64,000 bases of DNA from Ophioderma brevispina (taxonomy: Eukaryota > Echinodermata > Ophiuroidea > Amphilepidida > Ophiodermatidae), in the NCBI GenBank assembly GCA_023653785.1, contig JAMKCH010011834.1, positions 56,360 to 120,359 on the forward strand. Reading direction: 5' to 3'. This document shows positions 11,841 to 25,108 of the stretch, in pieces. The notes beneath the pieces are model-generated. The model did no database searches. It worked only from the letters and a program-made list of their open reading frames with translations, and was not told the DNA's origin. Every line of letters begins with the position of its first letter. Position 1 is the first letter of the stretch. The position numbers and the translations under genes are program-made.

Positions 11841-13449
11841 AGATTTACATTGTACAATGCTAACCATCATGATATCAACATTATGTCCAATGGCAGTTAT
11901 ATCAAATAGGTCAAGAACTACCTCAAACCCCAAACAACAATGTAGCAGGAAAGGATGTTATTTTTTCTATACAGTTATAAAAACAGATCTTTGGGCACTA
12001 TACAGTTTGCCTTTTATTTTTTAACAATTTTAAACAGTGGCGACTCAGTTTGGATAATTGATATAAGGGATACGCAGGAGTTACCACACCTGTAAAAAGC
12101 ACACAAACAGTGGTAATCTTGCCAAGGCCTTAATTTGCATGTTACAGCGCCCTCTATTGCTCAATCTTAATACAGATCTGTGTAAACCACATTTTATAGA
12201 AAAATCCACTTTGTCATTAATGAAATTTGAAGAAAATTCCACAGTGGGTTTCTAGTGAAATACATAATCCAAATCAGGCATCAAAATTGTGTCACTCTTG
12301 ATATTATTTTGGTACTTTTTTAATAAATAAAACTTTCAAACAGCTGTGGAAGGCGCTTTAGATAGGAGTGCAAGCACAAAGGGCTAGTAACATGCATAAA
12401 ATTGTAAAGCTGAAACTTGTGCCAAAATAGCAGATGGGCTATTTCTTTCAATTACTTTTGATGGGTTATATTTTATGCCGGCATACCAATGGCACCATAT
12501 TTGACTATCATTGACTTCTAGCATTGCACAATCACTAGTGTACTGGTATACTTACGAAAAACAACTTAGAAATGGAGAGTTGAGCGCTTGCTTTTCATGG
12601 GATGTATCGCATTAAGACATTAAATTTTATAGAAATGATGAATGCACATTCTGCCTGTGGAATGGTTGGAAGAACAAGCTCTACTATACTCTCCGTCATA
12701 ATTCCTTTTCTCTGTACCAAGACTATGCCAGCATTCCCGCCAGACAGAACCATGACAACGCGTAAAGGAAATACATAGTCTGTGCGTTACACGCAGCAAC
12801 TCTCGCGCGCGTATGTAGACGCCTATTTCAGAAAAGGAATTGTGACGGCGATTATAATGAGAATAACTACCATTCCACAAAGAGATTGTATAAGAACAAC
12901 ATGGTGCTGGCATGACTATACTCTGTCCAGCCCGAAGCAGCGACGCAGGCGTATACATTTTACCGACTTTTAGCACACGTGTAGTCAAAGCACAAGTGCA
13001 CTGTAAATGAAAGGCGGAACTGGGTATACGCGCGTGCATCACCACTTCATACTCAGACAAGACAAAGTATAATACCAAGCATGTGGACAATTTAATTGAT
13101 GAGAAAATGAATGCCTTAACTGACAAGCATGAGAATTACTAATGCCAGAATTACAAGATCACTTTTTTGCCTTATCAACCATGTTGCTCTCTATGAATAC
13201 AAATTTTGTCATCCCAAATAAAGCTTGCCTTGCCTCACATAATCTTCACCAAGTGTAGAGCACAGAGTGAATAAGCTATGTACATGTATTGCATGCCAAG
13301 CTGGTACCTACGTTAATCTGATATATACTACAAGTTCCCTTAACTTGTACGCGCCAACGCCCTCACTTCATTAGACACAAACGCTTGCTAGTGACAGTTG
13401 AGTACAGCCACAGCCACACAAGCTTTGCTTTAATTCAAAAATACATCGG

Positions 13450-13855
13450 TCCTCGGACTGCTTGTGTCTCCTGCCGTCGCGGTTTATGAATGATAGGCCT
13501 CACATGACCTTTGACCTTGATATGTGACCTTTGACCTCATAAACAAATGAGTGCATGTAATCTCCAATTGCACTTCAACTTTTCAAATGAGGTCAATTTG
13601 ACATTTTAAGCCTATCTTACAACTTGACCTCTCATGACCTTTGATCTTGGTATGTGACCTTTGACCTCATCAACAAATGAGGGAGGTCATGTTGCACCTG
13701 TGACCCAAATTTGGTTTAAATCCATCAAAGTAGGTGGATATTACAGGCAAATGTTAACCCTTTATCAAAATAACAGACATCAACAACAGACTACAGAGGA
13801 CAAAGTGATCCCTATGTGTCTTTCTGCCTTAAGGCAAGCGACACAAAATGATTCT
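13450..13855 (+). repeat. Dispersed repeat with clustered TGACCTTTGACCT motifs, copy 1
   Basis: It begins with CTGCCGTCGCGGTTTATGAA. It has two similar blocks each holding two ATGACCTTTGACCT-like sites (13500-13540 and 13624-13668), and ends near CTATGTGTCTTTCTGCCTTA followed by GCGACACAAAA. The copy at 44985-45245 shares both ends, and copies at 26.4 and 32.7 kb share parts. Confidence 0.72.
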
Positions 13856-15072
13856 GTCTACTTCGTTGGATAATATGGTACGTACCACCTTGGAACAGAA
13901 CTCACTTAGCATGCAATACACACACAAACATACTAATGAGACCATTTTGGTACAGAGCTTTGTAAACGATGTCTAATTTCTTGTTTCTTATGTATAGAAG
14001 TGAATGCACTTTTCAGAGGTTATGTAAGTCGGTATTATGTCAACTCTCCATCGCCAAGTAAAAAAGAAGAAAAAACAACAAAAGCAAACCCTCCTGGGTA
14101 AGGGCCAAGATTGGACTTCTAATAATTATTATTTTCAAAAAAGAAAAAAATTAATAGGGAGGGGCGTTTTCTTTGTTGGCATGCAAAAACAAAAGGCATC
14201 TACTCACCGTATTAACCATGCAAATTGTATTTTGTGAGATGACTATTGGTTTATGTAAAAGGTGAAAGGAGAGGGGAAACACACTTACACAAAACTACAG
14301 AAATACATGGGAAATGTTTCCATTTTCAATAATCATATCAAAAGAGAAAGGGTTAAAAGAAAAGGGAACAACAAAATCCTCACATTGGGACTTCAAATGT
14401 TAAATTTAAATGGGCGTCTGAAAACTTGAAGGCATCACCAATTTTTCTGCTATAATTTATGTATTGACTGGCTGAAATGACAAAGGGTGTGGTCGCGATC
14501 TAGATCCTCAGGAAGGCTTGCTGAAATCTTCTAACACACAAATATACCACTAAGCATGTGACAGAATTCTGTAAATGCTAAAAACACATGTAAAATTTGT
14601 AGATTCTCAGATTTCAAAATTTAGCATGTGATTTAAACTACAGTCAAGTTTGGTCTTGTTTGCTAGGGTATTTTTTTCACCTTGTTGCATGTGTGTAATG
14701 CTTCATGAAACAGTCAACATAATGTACTTCACACATTCTCCAAATGTATTTACCAGATTTGTTTTGTATTTGGACATTATGTTTTTCACATGGAAGTTAA
14801 AATACATGTTTTGAATAACTTGTTCAACAAAATAATTCCACTTTTTTTATGGTTGTTTACTCTGTACTCTGAAAAACCTCATATACAAACAGTGCATGAC
14901 AAGAAAAACACATGGGCATGAATGGGCTAAATGCCAATATATTGAATAAAAGTGTGTGGTGTTTAAACACGAATGATCTGTCACATGCTAGGTGTGAAAT
15001 CTAAGTTTACAAAGAACTTTTATGGCACACACATTTACTGCTGGTGGTTTTCAATTTGTTTTTTAAATGTGA

Positions 15073-16920
15073 AAGTAGCAGTTCAGGGGTAGGAGAGTAG
15101 CAGTTTGGGGGTAGGAGAATAGCAGTTCGGGGGTAAGACAGTAGCAGATTCGGGGGTAGGACAGTAGTTCGGGGTAGGACAGTAGTAGTTCAGGGTAGGA
15201 CAGTAGTAGTTCAGGGTAGGACAGTGGCTCAGGGGTAGGATAGTAGTGGTTCAAGGGTAGGACAAAAGTGGTTCAGGGGTAAGACAATAGTGGTTCAGGG
15301 GTAAGACAATAGTGGTTCAGGGGTAAGACAATAGTGGTTCAGGGTAGGACAGTAGTAGTTCAGGGTAGGACAGTAGTAGTTCAGGGTAGGACAGTAGTAG
15401 TTCAGGGTAGGACAGTAGTAGTTCAGGGTAGGACAGTAGTAGTTCAGGGTAGGACAGTAGTAGTTCAGGGTAGGACAGTAGTAGTTCAGGGTAGGACAGT
15501 AGTAGTTCAGGGTAGGACAGTAGTAGTTCAGGGTAGGACAGTGGCTCAGGGGTAGGATAGTAGTGGTTCAAGGGTAGGACAAAAGTGGTTCAGGGGTAAG
15601 ACAATAGTGGTTCAGGGTAGGACAGTAGTAGTTCAGGGTAGGACAGTAGTAGTTCAGGGTAGGACAGTAGTAGTTCAGGGTAGGACAGTAGTAGTTCAGG
15701 GTAGGACAGTAGTAGTTCAGGGTAGGACAGTAGTAGTTCAGGGTAGGACAGTAGTAGTTCAGGGTAGGACAGTAGTAGTTCAGGGTAGGACAGTAGTAGT
15801 TCAGGGTAGGACAGTAGTAGTTCAGGGTAGGACAGTAGTAGTTCAGGGTAGGACAGTAGTAGTTCAGGGTAGGACAGTAGTAGTTCAGGGTAGGACAGTA
15901 GTAGTTCAGGGTAGGACAGTAGTAGTTCAGGGTAGGACAGTGGCTCAGGGGTAGGATAGTAGTGGTTCAAGGGTAGGACAAAAGTGGTTCAGGGGTAAGA
16001 CAATAGTGGTTCAGGGGTAAGACAATAGTGGTTCAGGGGTAAGACAATAGTGGTTCAGGGGTAAGACAATAGTGGTTCAGGGGTAAGACAATAGTGGTTC
16101 AGGGGTAAGACAATAGTGGTTCAGGGGTAAGACAATAGTGGTTCAGGGGTAAGACAATAGTGGTTCAGGGGTAAGACAATAGTGGTTCAGGGGTAAGACA
16201 ATAGTGGTTCAGGGGTAAGACAATAGTGGTTCAGGGGTAAGACAATAGTGGTTCAGGGGTAAGACAATAGTGGTTCAGGGGTAAGACAATAGTGGTTCAG
16301 GGGTAAGACAATAGTGGTTCAGGGGTAAGACAATAGTGGTTCAGGGGTAAGACAATAGTGGTTCAGGGGTAAGACAATAGTGGTTCAGGGGTAAGACAAT
16401 AGTGGTTCAGGGGTAAGACAATAGTGGTTCAGGGGTAAGACAATAGTGGTTCAGGGTAGGACAGTAGTAGTTCAGGGTAGGACAGTAGTAGTTCAGGGTA
16501 GGACAGTAGTAGTTCAGGGTAGGACAGTAGTAGTTCAGGGTAGGACAGTAGTAGTTCAGGGTAGGACAGTAGTAGTTCAGGGTAGGACAGTAGTAGTTCA
16601 GGGTAGGACAGTAGTAGTTCAGGGTAGGACAGTAGTAGTTCAGGGTAGGACAGTAGTAGTTCAGGGTAGGACAGTAGTAGTTCAGGGTAGGACAGTAGTA
16701 GTTCAGGGTAGGACAGTAGTAGTTCAGGGTAGGACAGTAGTAGTTCAGGGTAGGACAGTAGTAGTTCAGGGTAGGACAGTAGTAGTTCAGGGTAGGACAG
16801 TAGTAGTTCAGGGTAGGACAGTAGTAGTTCAGGGTAGGACAGTAGTAGTTCAGGGTAGGACAGTAGTAGTTCAGGGTAGGACAGTAGTAGTTCAGGGTAG
16901 GACAGTGGCTCAGGGGTAGG
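15073..16920. repeat. Higher-order minisatellite of 21- and 22-base units
   Basis: The 21-base unit TTCAGGGTAGGACAGTAGTAG occurs in perfect blocks of 10 (from 15338), 16 (from 15611) and 22 (from 16450) starts. A related 22-base unit, GTGGTTCAGGGGTAAGACAA plus TA, occurs 21 times without error at 15984-16445. Each 21-base block is preceded or followed by a mixed module starting TGGCTCAGGGGTAGGATAGT (15224, 15542, 15941 and, truncated, 16906). The left edge (15073-15190) is degenerate. Because 21 is a multiple of 3, the array gives long ORFs on both strands. These encode repeated VQGRTVV or YPELLLS and have no sign of being genes. Confidence 0.97.
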
Positions 16921-17994
16921 TAATAAGTGTCTATTCGGCAGTAGCTGCGTGGCAATTCGCAAGAATCTGGTCGTGAATACTATGACACCAAGAAAATTAT
17001 GTTCCTCCTTTCTAAAATGATTTAAAGGACAATGATATTCACATTTTGATTAAGTAACTATCTGAAGAAATGTCCAACCAATAAAATCTCCCCAGCCAAA
17101 TTTGAAGATGTTTGGGTGCAAGGAAAATTGAATCCAAATTTGTATTGCAAATGGGGCTTTCTGTATCAAAAGCTCATTGTTAAAAGAGATGTAACAATGC
17201 CGTAAGTAAATCCGCTTTTGGTAAGCAATATAATTCAGACTAACCGAACTTTATTTTGAGAAAACCACCAGACAAGTTTACATGTGTTATGTTTTGATAG
17301 TGCTTTCCAACTCTCTGTAAACGAACTGAAGTGTGAAATGAAGTCAAATATTTTTGAAGTTATTGTGAAAGGTAACTTGACAATGACGATAATCATACTG
17401 TAATGCTCCCAAGCCAGCGTCATTTTGATTGTGAAATGCACAGGTTTACCCAAAAGCACTATCAGAACATGTACAAATCATAACCGTGCAATTTCTAACA
17501 GCAGGAATTATGTTCTCAAGCCCAATTTGTTTGGTAAAAGCACTTTGCATGATTCCATAATTTGACTGCTTATTTGCACCTGCTATGTACCTCCAGTACT
17601 TACATGTTACATGTACAAGTTTGGCATATTAATGTTAAACTGTTGCTTAGATAATTGTAACCAATAGAGGGCAAAACTTTTAGCGAGAGTCACCAAACCA
17701 ATTGAGAAATTATGCCCAATTTATGCCACTGCCGTAATTCTAGATCAGAAACTGCTTGGATGTAAATATGCACATTTTCTCATTACCATAATTGTGAATA
17801 AGTAAATTTCATGCTACACAGCTGTTTGAAAGTCTCATTTATTATGCCAATACCAGGATAAAACAAAAAATATCAACAGCAACACACTTTTGACGACTAA
17901 TTTGATTTATTCAAACCACTGACTTCATCCTGTGTAAATTTTATGAAATTTCATGTGGGCAAATATGATTCTTCTTAAAAATTAAGTTTAACAC

Positions 17995-18341
17995 ACCATA
18001 GGCGTAAATCCCGGGGGGGATATATCCCCCCCAATATTTTGATGAGGGGGGATGGTCAACACGATCATCCCCCCCAATGTTGATGCCCATTCATGTGTTT
18101 TTGACCCAAAATAACCTCATATTTTACCATAATAGTTTTAAAAATGGTAAATTTCCGCGCGCTTCGCGCGCATTTTGTTCTAATTACGTTATACCTTATG
18201 ATTTTAGCTTCTAAATGGTCAAATTTATTGCGCGCTTTGCGCGCACATTTGCTAGTATGGATCTTTTCAGCAAACCCCATTTCATTCATAAATTTTCATC
18301 AACCCTCACCCCCCCAATGTCAACAAGAATTTACGCCATTG
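17995..18341. mobile_element. hAT-like MITE with 8-bp target duplication TTTAACAC
   Basis: TTTAACAC flanks both sides (17987-17994 and 18342-18349). Termini are ACCATAGGCGTAAATCC at the left and GAATTTACGCCATTG at the right (inverted). The interior holds G/C homopolymers and two palindromic GCGCGC...GCGCGC clusters (around 18158-18172 and 18230-18246). An 8-bp duplication is characteristic of hAT transposition. Confidence 0.82.
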
Positions 18342-20793
18342 TTTAACACGCCTCTCTATGGAAAATGGGCATATAGAGGGCGCTATAACATACAAATCAT
18401 GACCTTTGTAGGCCTATATGGCTAGATTTCCACAATAGATTTTTCTGATTTTGGCAGAGGTAACAGCTTTTGCATGCTCCTACTTATATCAGTTGTCAAA
18501 ATTGTGTCGCCACTGCTTAAAATTGTTCTGAGACGATTGCATGGGATCAAACAGCTGTGGCTACCAAACTACATTCTGGCTGTAAGGTAAACACTGACTC
18601 TCTTGACAGAATGTTTAATTTCAATATTGGATACAACATACAAACTATCCCATAACATTAATATTCCAAACCTTAAATGCTACAGCAAAACAAAACTTAA
18701 AACCTTACGCGCACTTAAACTCTATGGCATTTGACTAACATGTACCACTCACAGAAATATTAGTCCTGGTATTCTATTCCTAAATCTTTTAATGCTCTGG
18801 CTGATCTTAATTATAACAACATTAATCACGCTAAAAACATGTGACCTTTACATTCTATGAATTTAAGTCTGTCACAAATAGATAAACATTGGTTTCACCA
18901 TCAACTTTCAAGTTACATTGCCACCTGGACCTTGTGATATTGTCCCAAAATTTCAATTGGGAGTGTAAGAGAATTTTAGGGAAGTCTTGATTTGAACGCA
19001 ATTAGGCATCATACGCTAGTATATGAGTTAGCTACAATTATTACAATATTACCATTTATACACTTACAATTTTTCATCAGGTACTGAGGAAAGGAGAAGG
19101 CCTAGGTTCTTGGAAAGATCTCACTCAATGACCAGCCTTTGCATTCACTCACTGATCAACCTAAAGAATCAGTTGAGCTTTCTCTAAGTTCAAAACCACA
19201 CATATTTTATCTATATTACTACAAAACCCAGTTTCTTTCTGTGCGGCTATGGTTACGATGTGCATTGGACGTATGGAGTGCTATATTGTCACATGGGTGG
19301 GGAACGACAGTCCAAATGCTGCTATCTGGTTTTCAGTGCTCTGCAGGTCAAAGGTCATAACAAGGTAATTGGCTTATGAATGCCCCAACCCCAACCAATT
19401 TTGCCAAAAGGTCCTTGACCTGACATGACAATGCTGAGGTCAAAGGCCCACACACAGGTCAAGGTCCACATGGAGGAACTCCACTATCACTGAACATTTA
19501 TATGGCCCTCTACAAAGCACAGAGTGCGTTTCATTAAAACATATTAAGGCACTTGTTGTGATTTGTGTCATGTTTCTCACTTCACATGAGAGCCAGGTAC
19601 TGATTCAGTCACCACCAATATCGTGGGAACAAACTCGCATTTTTGATGGAAGGGAAATGCATATTGCAAAGCCTATGAGTCACTACTGTGCAGCCATTGA
19701 TGGTTACCCATTACCATGAGAGTTTTGTCTCTATCTTGGGAAAGAAAGGAAGTTTGAAGGGTTTCGGAGGACATGGGCATATTTAGGCAGCATCTAATGA
19801 TCTGCAAGCACATAGCTGGCAAAGATTCTTCGCTAAAACTGCACATGATGCTAAGGAGGTACTTTCAGAACTTTGATTCGTAAAATATCATTTTTTTCAT
19901 CCCCTTTTTGAGGGGGGTTAGTCACAGCCAGATCTTAGAACTTAAATTTCATTTGTTATTTTATCAACATATCTAACAGAGCCCACTTTTCACCTTATGA
20001 CTTTAGATCCTGAGGACTTTAGGATTTCTTGTTTGGCTTTCTGGTCATAATTATTTTACAACCAGAAATTAAAGCTGATTTGACATGATTCCCTTAGAAT
20101 ATTTTTTCAGGCAACTATTGATTTCAAATTTTGTAGTATGAACTGATTGCTCAGACTGATCGGATTGAAAAGAGACTTAATTTCATTTAAAGCTAAAGGC
20201 CCATGCTCACTTTGTATTCAACCTCCTTTCTTATGCTCCATGGAGGACCATTCTTGTAATGGGTGTAAGCTGGTTCGGGGACTTGTTGAATTAGATCGGC
20301 TGAAATTACCATCTCGATCTGAAAAAGTTGGGCATCTTCAAATTAATATGTGCAAGTGGAAGAAAATGGAGTTTCTTTCTAAATAAGACACCAAGTAATA
20401 ATTTGACATGTCATGCTGTTCTAACTTCTCGTCATGATTTTCTTCTTTAAGGATGACAAATTTTGCAGGGTTAACTTGAACTCTGATGCAAAGTAAATAG
20501 TGCCAAAAGCATAAATAATTAACCTAACACTGAAGTGAAAATACATTAACCAAAAAAAATTAAGTTGTTCAAAAGAATCTTGAGAAATTAAAGCAATGAA
20601 ATAGGTAAAAAAAAAATTATTAAAACAGTTGTAATTCTTGTATAAATCAAATATTTATAAATGGATAGCTGGTGTATCATTTGCTTATTTCCAGATTTTG
20701 TTTCCACATTAAACTAAAAACAAAATAAAATTGGACAGTATTCTAACGGGACAAAACAAAGAAACAGCCATGCTGTTGAACCCATTTCCAAAC

Positions 20794-21252
20794 CTCGTTT
20801 ATTTGTTTTAGTTGGGGGCGTTACAGCCCCTGTTGGTGTCACTGCCCCCGAAGTCGATGCGGGTGATATTGCCTCGAATTCCATGCTATCATCACCCTGG
20901 CGAAATCCTCTTTGCAACGGCTCTCCGCAGCTATATAGAGGCTTTGCAACGACAAACTGCTGAGTCTCCATGCCTCGGGAATTGATGCAGGCGCACTGGC
21001 ATGTGCCGCACTGGCATGTGCCCCGCTGGAAGTTGCTGCGTTATTAGCCAGTGACCAGTTGGCATCATCTCCCTGTGTGGTGGCTCTCCATTCCACCGTA
21101 CAAAGTGGTGGGATCATCTTTGATGGTGACATTGGAAGCTGGTAAGCAAGTACATCTATTGCTTCATTGACTACTCCCATGTCTTGGCAGGCTGGCCGGT
21201 GGGATGGGGTTGGGCTAAGAGGCTCTGCCTTGGATTGGGAACTGGATATGCT
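20794..21252 (-). CDS. mondo: Mondo exon: proline/serine-rich region before bHLH
   Basis: Acceptor CTTTCAG is followed by SISSSQSKAEPLSPTPSHRP and continues open to ASIPEAW. A second frame then takes over as METQQFVVAKPLYSCGEPLQ and on to SPASTSGAVTPTGAVTPPTK, ending TNKR before a GAG/GTTTGG donor. Both halves have the composition expected of a flexible transactivation region. The frame switch near the TTCCCGAGGCATGG stretch (about 20970-20985) implies one indel. There is no recognisable domain, and the assignment rests on position, strand, splice sites and composition. Confidence 0.6.
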
Positions 21253-21354
21253 CTGAAAGAGAATGATTACATTATATTTTTTTCCTTCTTATGCACTCAC
21301 TTGAAGAATCAACCATATCAACATGAAATTATATCCCCAATAACCCCACTCCCT

Positions 21355-21685
21355 TTAAAGGTGCAACGAGAGATTTCACTAATCAGGTGCCGCTAAAAAA
21401 ATTTAAAATACTGATTTTTGCCCTGATGTAAAGTTTTCCATCAAAAATATCCCTACCTAAAAGGATTAAGTTGAAAAATGTTCCTTTGGTACAAAAATTT
21501 TGAAATTTCTAATTTCGTATAAGAGCAAATACGAAATTCAGCCTATGTTTTATCTTGATTACTATAACAAATCACCCCTTTTCTCTCATAAGACATTTCT
21601 GTAGCCAAATACAAGGTAACTAATCTATGAAATATTATTATGACACAATGTTTGGGTGCCTCAAAATCTCTCATTGCACCTTTAA
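21355..21685. mobile_element. MITE with TTAA target duplication, family B copy 2
   Basis: Termini AGGTGCAACGAGAGATTTCA and inverted AAATCTCTCATTGCACCT are bounded by TTAA. Same interior as the copy at 2.7 kb. Confidence 0.88.
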
Positions 21686-22827
21686 GTTGGACATTAATCA
21701 ATGTTTAGACCCTAGATGACCTTTGACCTCACATCTGTTGGGGTCATACATGTGACTCTACCCAACAATGTGTCTAGGGCCTAAGAAAATCCATCAACTG
21801 TATGTGGATACAGTGACTAATTATGTATGAACAAAAAACACCCTAAAAATGGTTGATCGTACTAGCTCTCACACACTCTATCCTATGGGTCAAAAATTTA
21901 TGCTACCACTATCCAAACAGCTGGAAAAATTTAACTCAAAATTTGTAAGCAGATGTTTTTGGTGATATGCTTCCAAGTGACAGTGAAAACATCAAATGAA
22001 GAACTGGATTGGGTCACCAACCTTTAGCATTAAAATCTCTTAAGTAGTATGGGATCTTATCCCGACCTTAAATTGCATGGCAATAAATCTCTGTCACCTG
22101 ATCAGATGAAATTGCATTTCCAGACCAGGGGGGGCCGGCCAAGATATCGTCGTTTTTGCCGTTCCCATAGGTTTAGCACGTAATCACGAAAACTTGACAA
22201 ATATTCTAAAGTCGAAAATATGTTTAATATCAATATTTTTCCACTCAAAATCCGTTGGAGTTGAAGAATCAACTCCAGTGTAAGTATTTTTTTTGTATGA
22301 ATAACGGTACAAACGGGATCCATTTTGAACGAGGCTTGTTTGACCTCATGTTCAATCGCAAGGTCACCGCTATTTATAGCTGCGGACCATGTACCAGGCC
22401 CGGTACCAGGTAGCCTATGCACCACCGTGGAATGATTCGTTGACCTGCATGTAGCAATCCTCTCATGTCCGGTCTATTGATGATAGTTTTGCAGCACAAT
22501 TATGCACCACCGACTTAAAAGCAAGGCAATTCAGATCGGCCGCGGCTCGGGAATTCCCACTCGCCACTCACTGATCTATTAATAAACGCGCACAGTGACT
22601 TCAAATTCCGGTCACTGTTCAGGCTCGTCCATTGACTCGTTGGGCAGTTTTGCGCTATGAATGAAGCTTGGCCGCCACCGCCTGTTCCAGACATAACATG
22701 TCACAAAGAAATATTTGGGTGTTAAAATCCACATCTTATGACTGAAGCATCATCCCCAAATTGTCCGTGGGATCAAAGGAAAAATTGTTCATTTTGATTA
22801 CATACTTTGCCGAAGTAAACCATTTTC

Positions 22828-23349
22828 CCACTATAAATAATAATAAAGACCCCCCAAAAAGTAACGCAGCATGTCTAAATACCCCCATAGGTTGCAAACC
22901 ATTGGTCTTTGCACGTAAACATAAAATTATATCAATAGTTCGTTTTCTTCCGTAAATTTTGATACCCTTCTTGTCCCATTGCGATCAATATTGCCAACAC
23001 AATACCGCTTATAAGATAATCTCTCCCTTTTTAAAAGTTGCAATAAAAGGTATAGCCAAATTGATTGCCATTCAGTGAAAGACCGCATTCTTCCCGTGGA
23101 GTGTGTGTCACTTAATGCATGGTTGTGTAATAATGTCTTTATTTGCAACTTTGAAAATGTGACACATTTTGGTAAAATGGACATTGTGTTGGCAATATTG
23201 ATCACAATGAAGCAAGAAGGTGTCAAAATTTGCAGAACAAAACAGACTATTGATATCATTTTATGTTTTTGTGCAGAGACCAATGGTTTGTAACTTATGT
23301 GGGTATTTAGACATGCTGCGTTACTTTTTTGGGTCTTTATAATTACCAT
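22828..23349. repeat. Long inverted repeat, arms about 180 bases
   Basis: The left arm (22828-23010) has GCAGCATGTCTAAATACCCC and CAATATTGCCAACACAAT. The right arm (23170-23349) carries their complements in reverse order. A loop of about 160 bases lies between. The overlapping ORFs on both strands are by-products. Confidence 0.85.
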
Positions 23350-23353
23350 TTAT

Positions 23354-24592
23354 TGGGTTTGGCTATTGTAAAGGTTGCACATATTCATGAAAATGAATAA
23401 AATGCCATCTCAATTTCTTTTCTGAATATCAGTGATCAAGGGACATACACTATGCTACATTGACTCAAGCAAATAATGGCATTATTGATAAGTAAATCCA
23501 CCGGAATGCAGTGGGCAAAGCACTTCAGATTCTCCTTTGTTTATTTGGAACTGCAGAGCCATTGTTACTGTCCATGCAGTTGAAAAGATGTCAGGCGTTA
23601 TACATGTTATCCCCGCCCAGTTTAAGGTAGACGTTTCATATAGAAGTCCCAAGTACGCAAATGAGGTATTGTCATTGATTCCGTCATGCACTGTATGATG
23701 TTGTGCACTGTGCAGTAGCGCAGGATGTTATCAATGGCAATACCTCATTTGTATACTTTGGACTTATATATGAAACGTCTGCCCAGTTTAGATTGAGCTG
23801 GCCTCGTTCACGATTAAAATAAAACTTTGAGGTTCTACTGTGAGTTCAATAATTTTGACTGTATCTCCTCATTTATTGAAAAAAGAAACTAATGTGAACA
23901 AAATTCATGATAGATAGGTTGCTTGGTAAGCTGTGACCTGACATCTTTGTGCAGAACTAAGATCCATAACTTATTGGTGGACCTCATTTCTATTCAATTA
24001 ACCACCATGTGAAAAAAAAAGAAGGGGGTCTGGTGACCTATGCTAACAACGTTGGTAAATTGAATAAAAATGGGGTTACGCGGCAAATTACTGTAAGTTT
24101 TGTTTCTGCACAAAGATGTTAGGTCACAGTCTGCCAAACAACTTTCTTTCATGACTTTTTGTTCATCTTTGTTTCCTTTTTGGAATAATGATGAAATACA
24201 GTCAAGGTTAATTGAACGCACAGTAGAAGCCTAGGTTTATTTATTCGTGAAAGAGGACAAGTATCTTGTGCTTTGCGTCGTGAAAGAGGACAAGTATCTT
24301 GTGCTTTGCGTCATAAAAAAAATAGCTCAATCTTAATCCGGTGATGAGCACCTGAAATCTTTTTCAATTGCATGGGTAATAACAATGGATCTGTACTTCC
24401 AGATAAAAAGTAATTTGAAGTGCTTTATCCTCTGCATACCGAGCAGATTTACTGGATATCAACAGTATTATTTGCTCGAGACAATGCAGCATGATGTACA
24501 TCTCCTGGTCACTGATATTTAGGAAAAGAAATTGTGATGACATTTTATTCATTTTCAATCAAATGTGCAACTTTTGCACTTGACATACCCCA
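23354..24592. repeat. Outer inverted repeat enclosing two further hairpins
   Basis: Outer arms are 23354-23580 and 24365-24592; both contain GAAAATGAATAAAATG and TATCAGTGA when read in the same sense. Inside lie a hairpin at about 23615-23800 (arms share GTTTCATATA and CAAATGAGGTATTG) and a second at about 23850-24225 (arms share TGTGACCTGACATCTTTGTG-like sequence). The arms have diverged by several percent. Confidence 0.78.
24246..24312 (+). repeat. Tandem duplication of a 33-base unit
   Basis: CGTGAAAGAGGACAAGTATC and the following 13 bases are repeated head to tail without a mismatch. Confidence 0.9.
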
Positions 24593-25031
24593 GAGTATTG
24601 AAAAGTATATTTAAATATTAATTCAGCAGAAATCAGTTACTTTCCGATATGCGTAATCAAAGTCCTTATGCAAGCATCTTTCTCTCTTTGATCCCATGGA
24701 GTAAAAATATTTGTGAAATACATCTTATAATTTTATATAAGCTTTTATATTTTGCACCAATACTCAGGATGGAGACAAATCCTTCACAACAAAGCGTGGG
24801 CCAAAATGTTTTTTCCCCAGCCTCTTGAATCACCGGTAGACTTTGCTGCACACCCACCAACACCCCTTCCCCAAATCCACCCGTAGTAATGTCATGCTAC
24901 TTTTGTCAACAGAGTGAATCTAACAAATAGAACTTAGACCATCATGTGTGCAACAAGTTCATAAGTACAATAGCTGCCATGTGATACATCTGTGTGCTGC
25001 CATGTATTAGGATAACTCAATTGATCTTTCA

Positions 25032-25108
25032 TTGAGTCAGTGGCTCTTGAGATAGTTCTACAGGCGACTGTGTCGCCTGAAGAACCATTTCAAGACCCAC
25101 TGACCAAA
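25032..25108. repeat. Hairpin centred on CAGGCGACTGTGTCGCCTG
   Basis: The arms of about 35 bases start near GAGTCAGTGGCTCTTGAGAT and end near TCAAGACCCACTGACC. The central 9 base pairs are perfect. It lies just downstream of the polyQ exon's donor. Confidence 0.75.

Larger units (their letters stand above)
9071..20793. other. Long Mondo intron carrying repeats
   Basis: About 11.7 kb lies between the small linker exon and the 20.8-kb exon. Listed repeats occupy parts of it (9.6, 11.7, 13.5, 15.1-16.9 and 18.0 kb). The rest shows no gene I can support. Confidence 0.45.

Noticed and set aside
12620..13126. 168-residue minus-strand ORF
   Set aside because: No motif, signal or splice context; no resemblance to a known family.
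15317..16962. Long ORFs on both strands (repeats of VQGRTVV, YPELLLS, CPTLNYY)
   Set aside because: They arise only because the minisatellite unit is 21 bases, and all frames are open at once. No start context, splice or family match.
22927..23349. 140-residue minus-strand ORF
   Set aside because: Lies across both arms of the inverted repeat; the repeated residues come from the palindrome.
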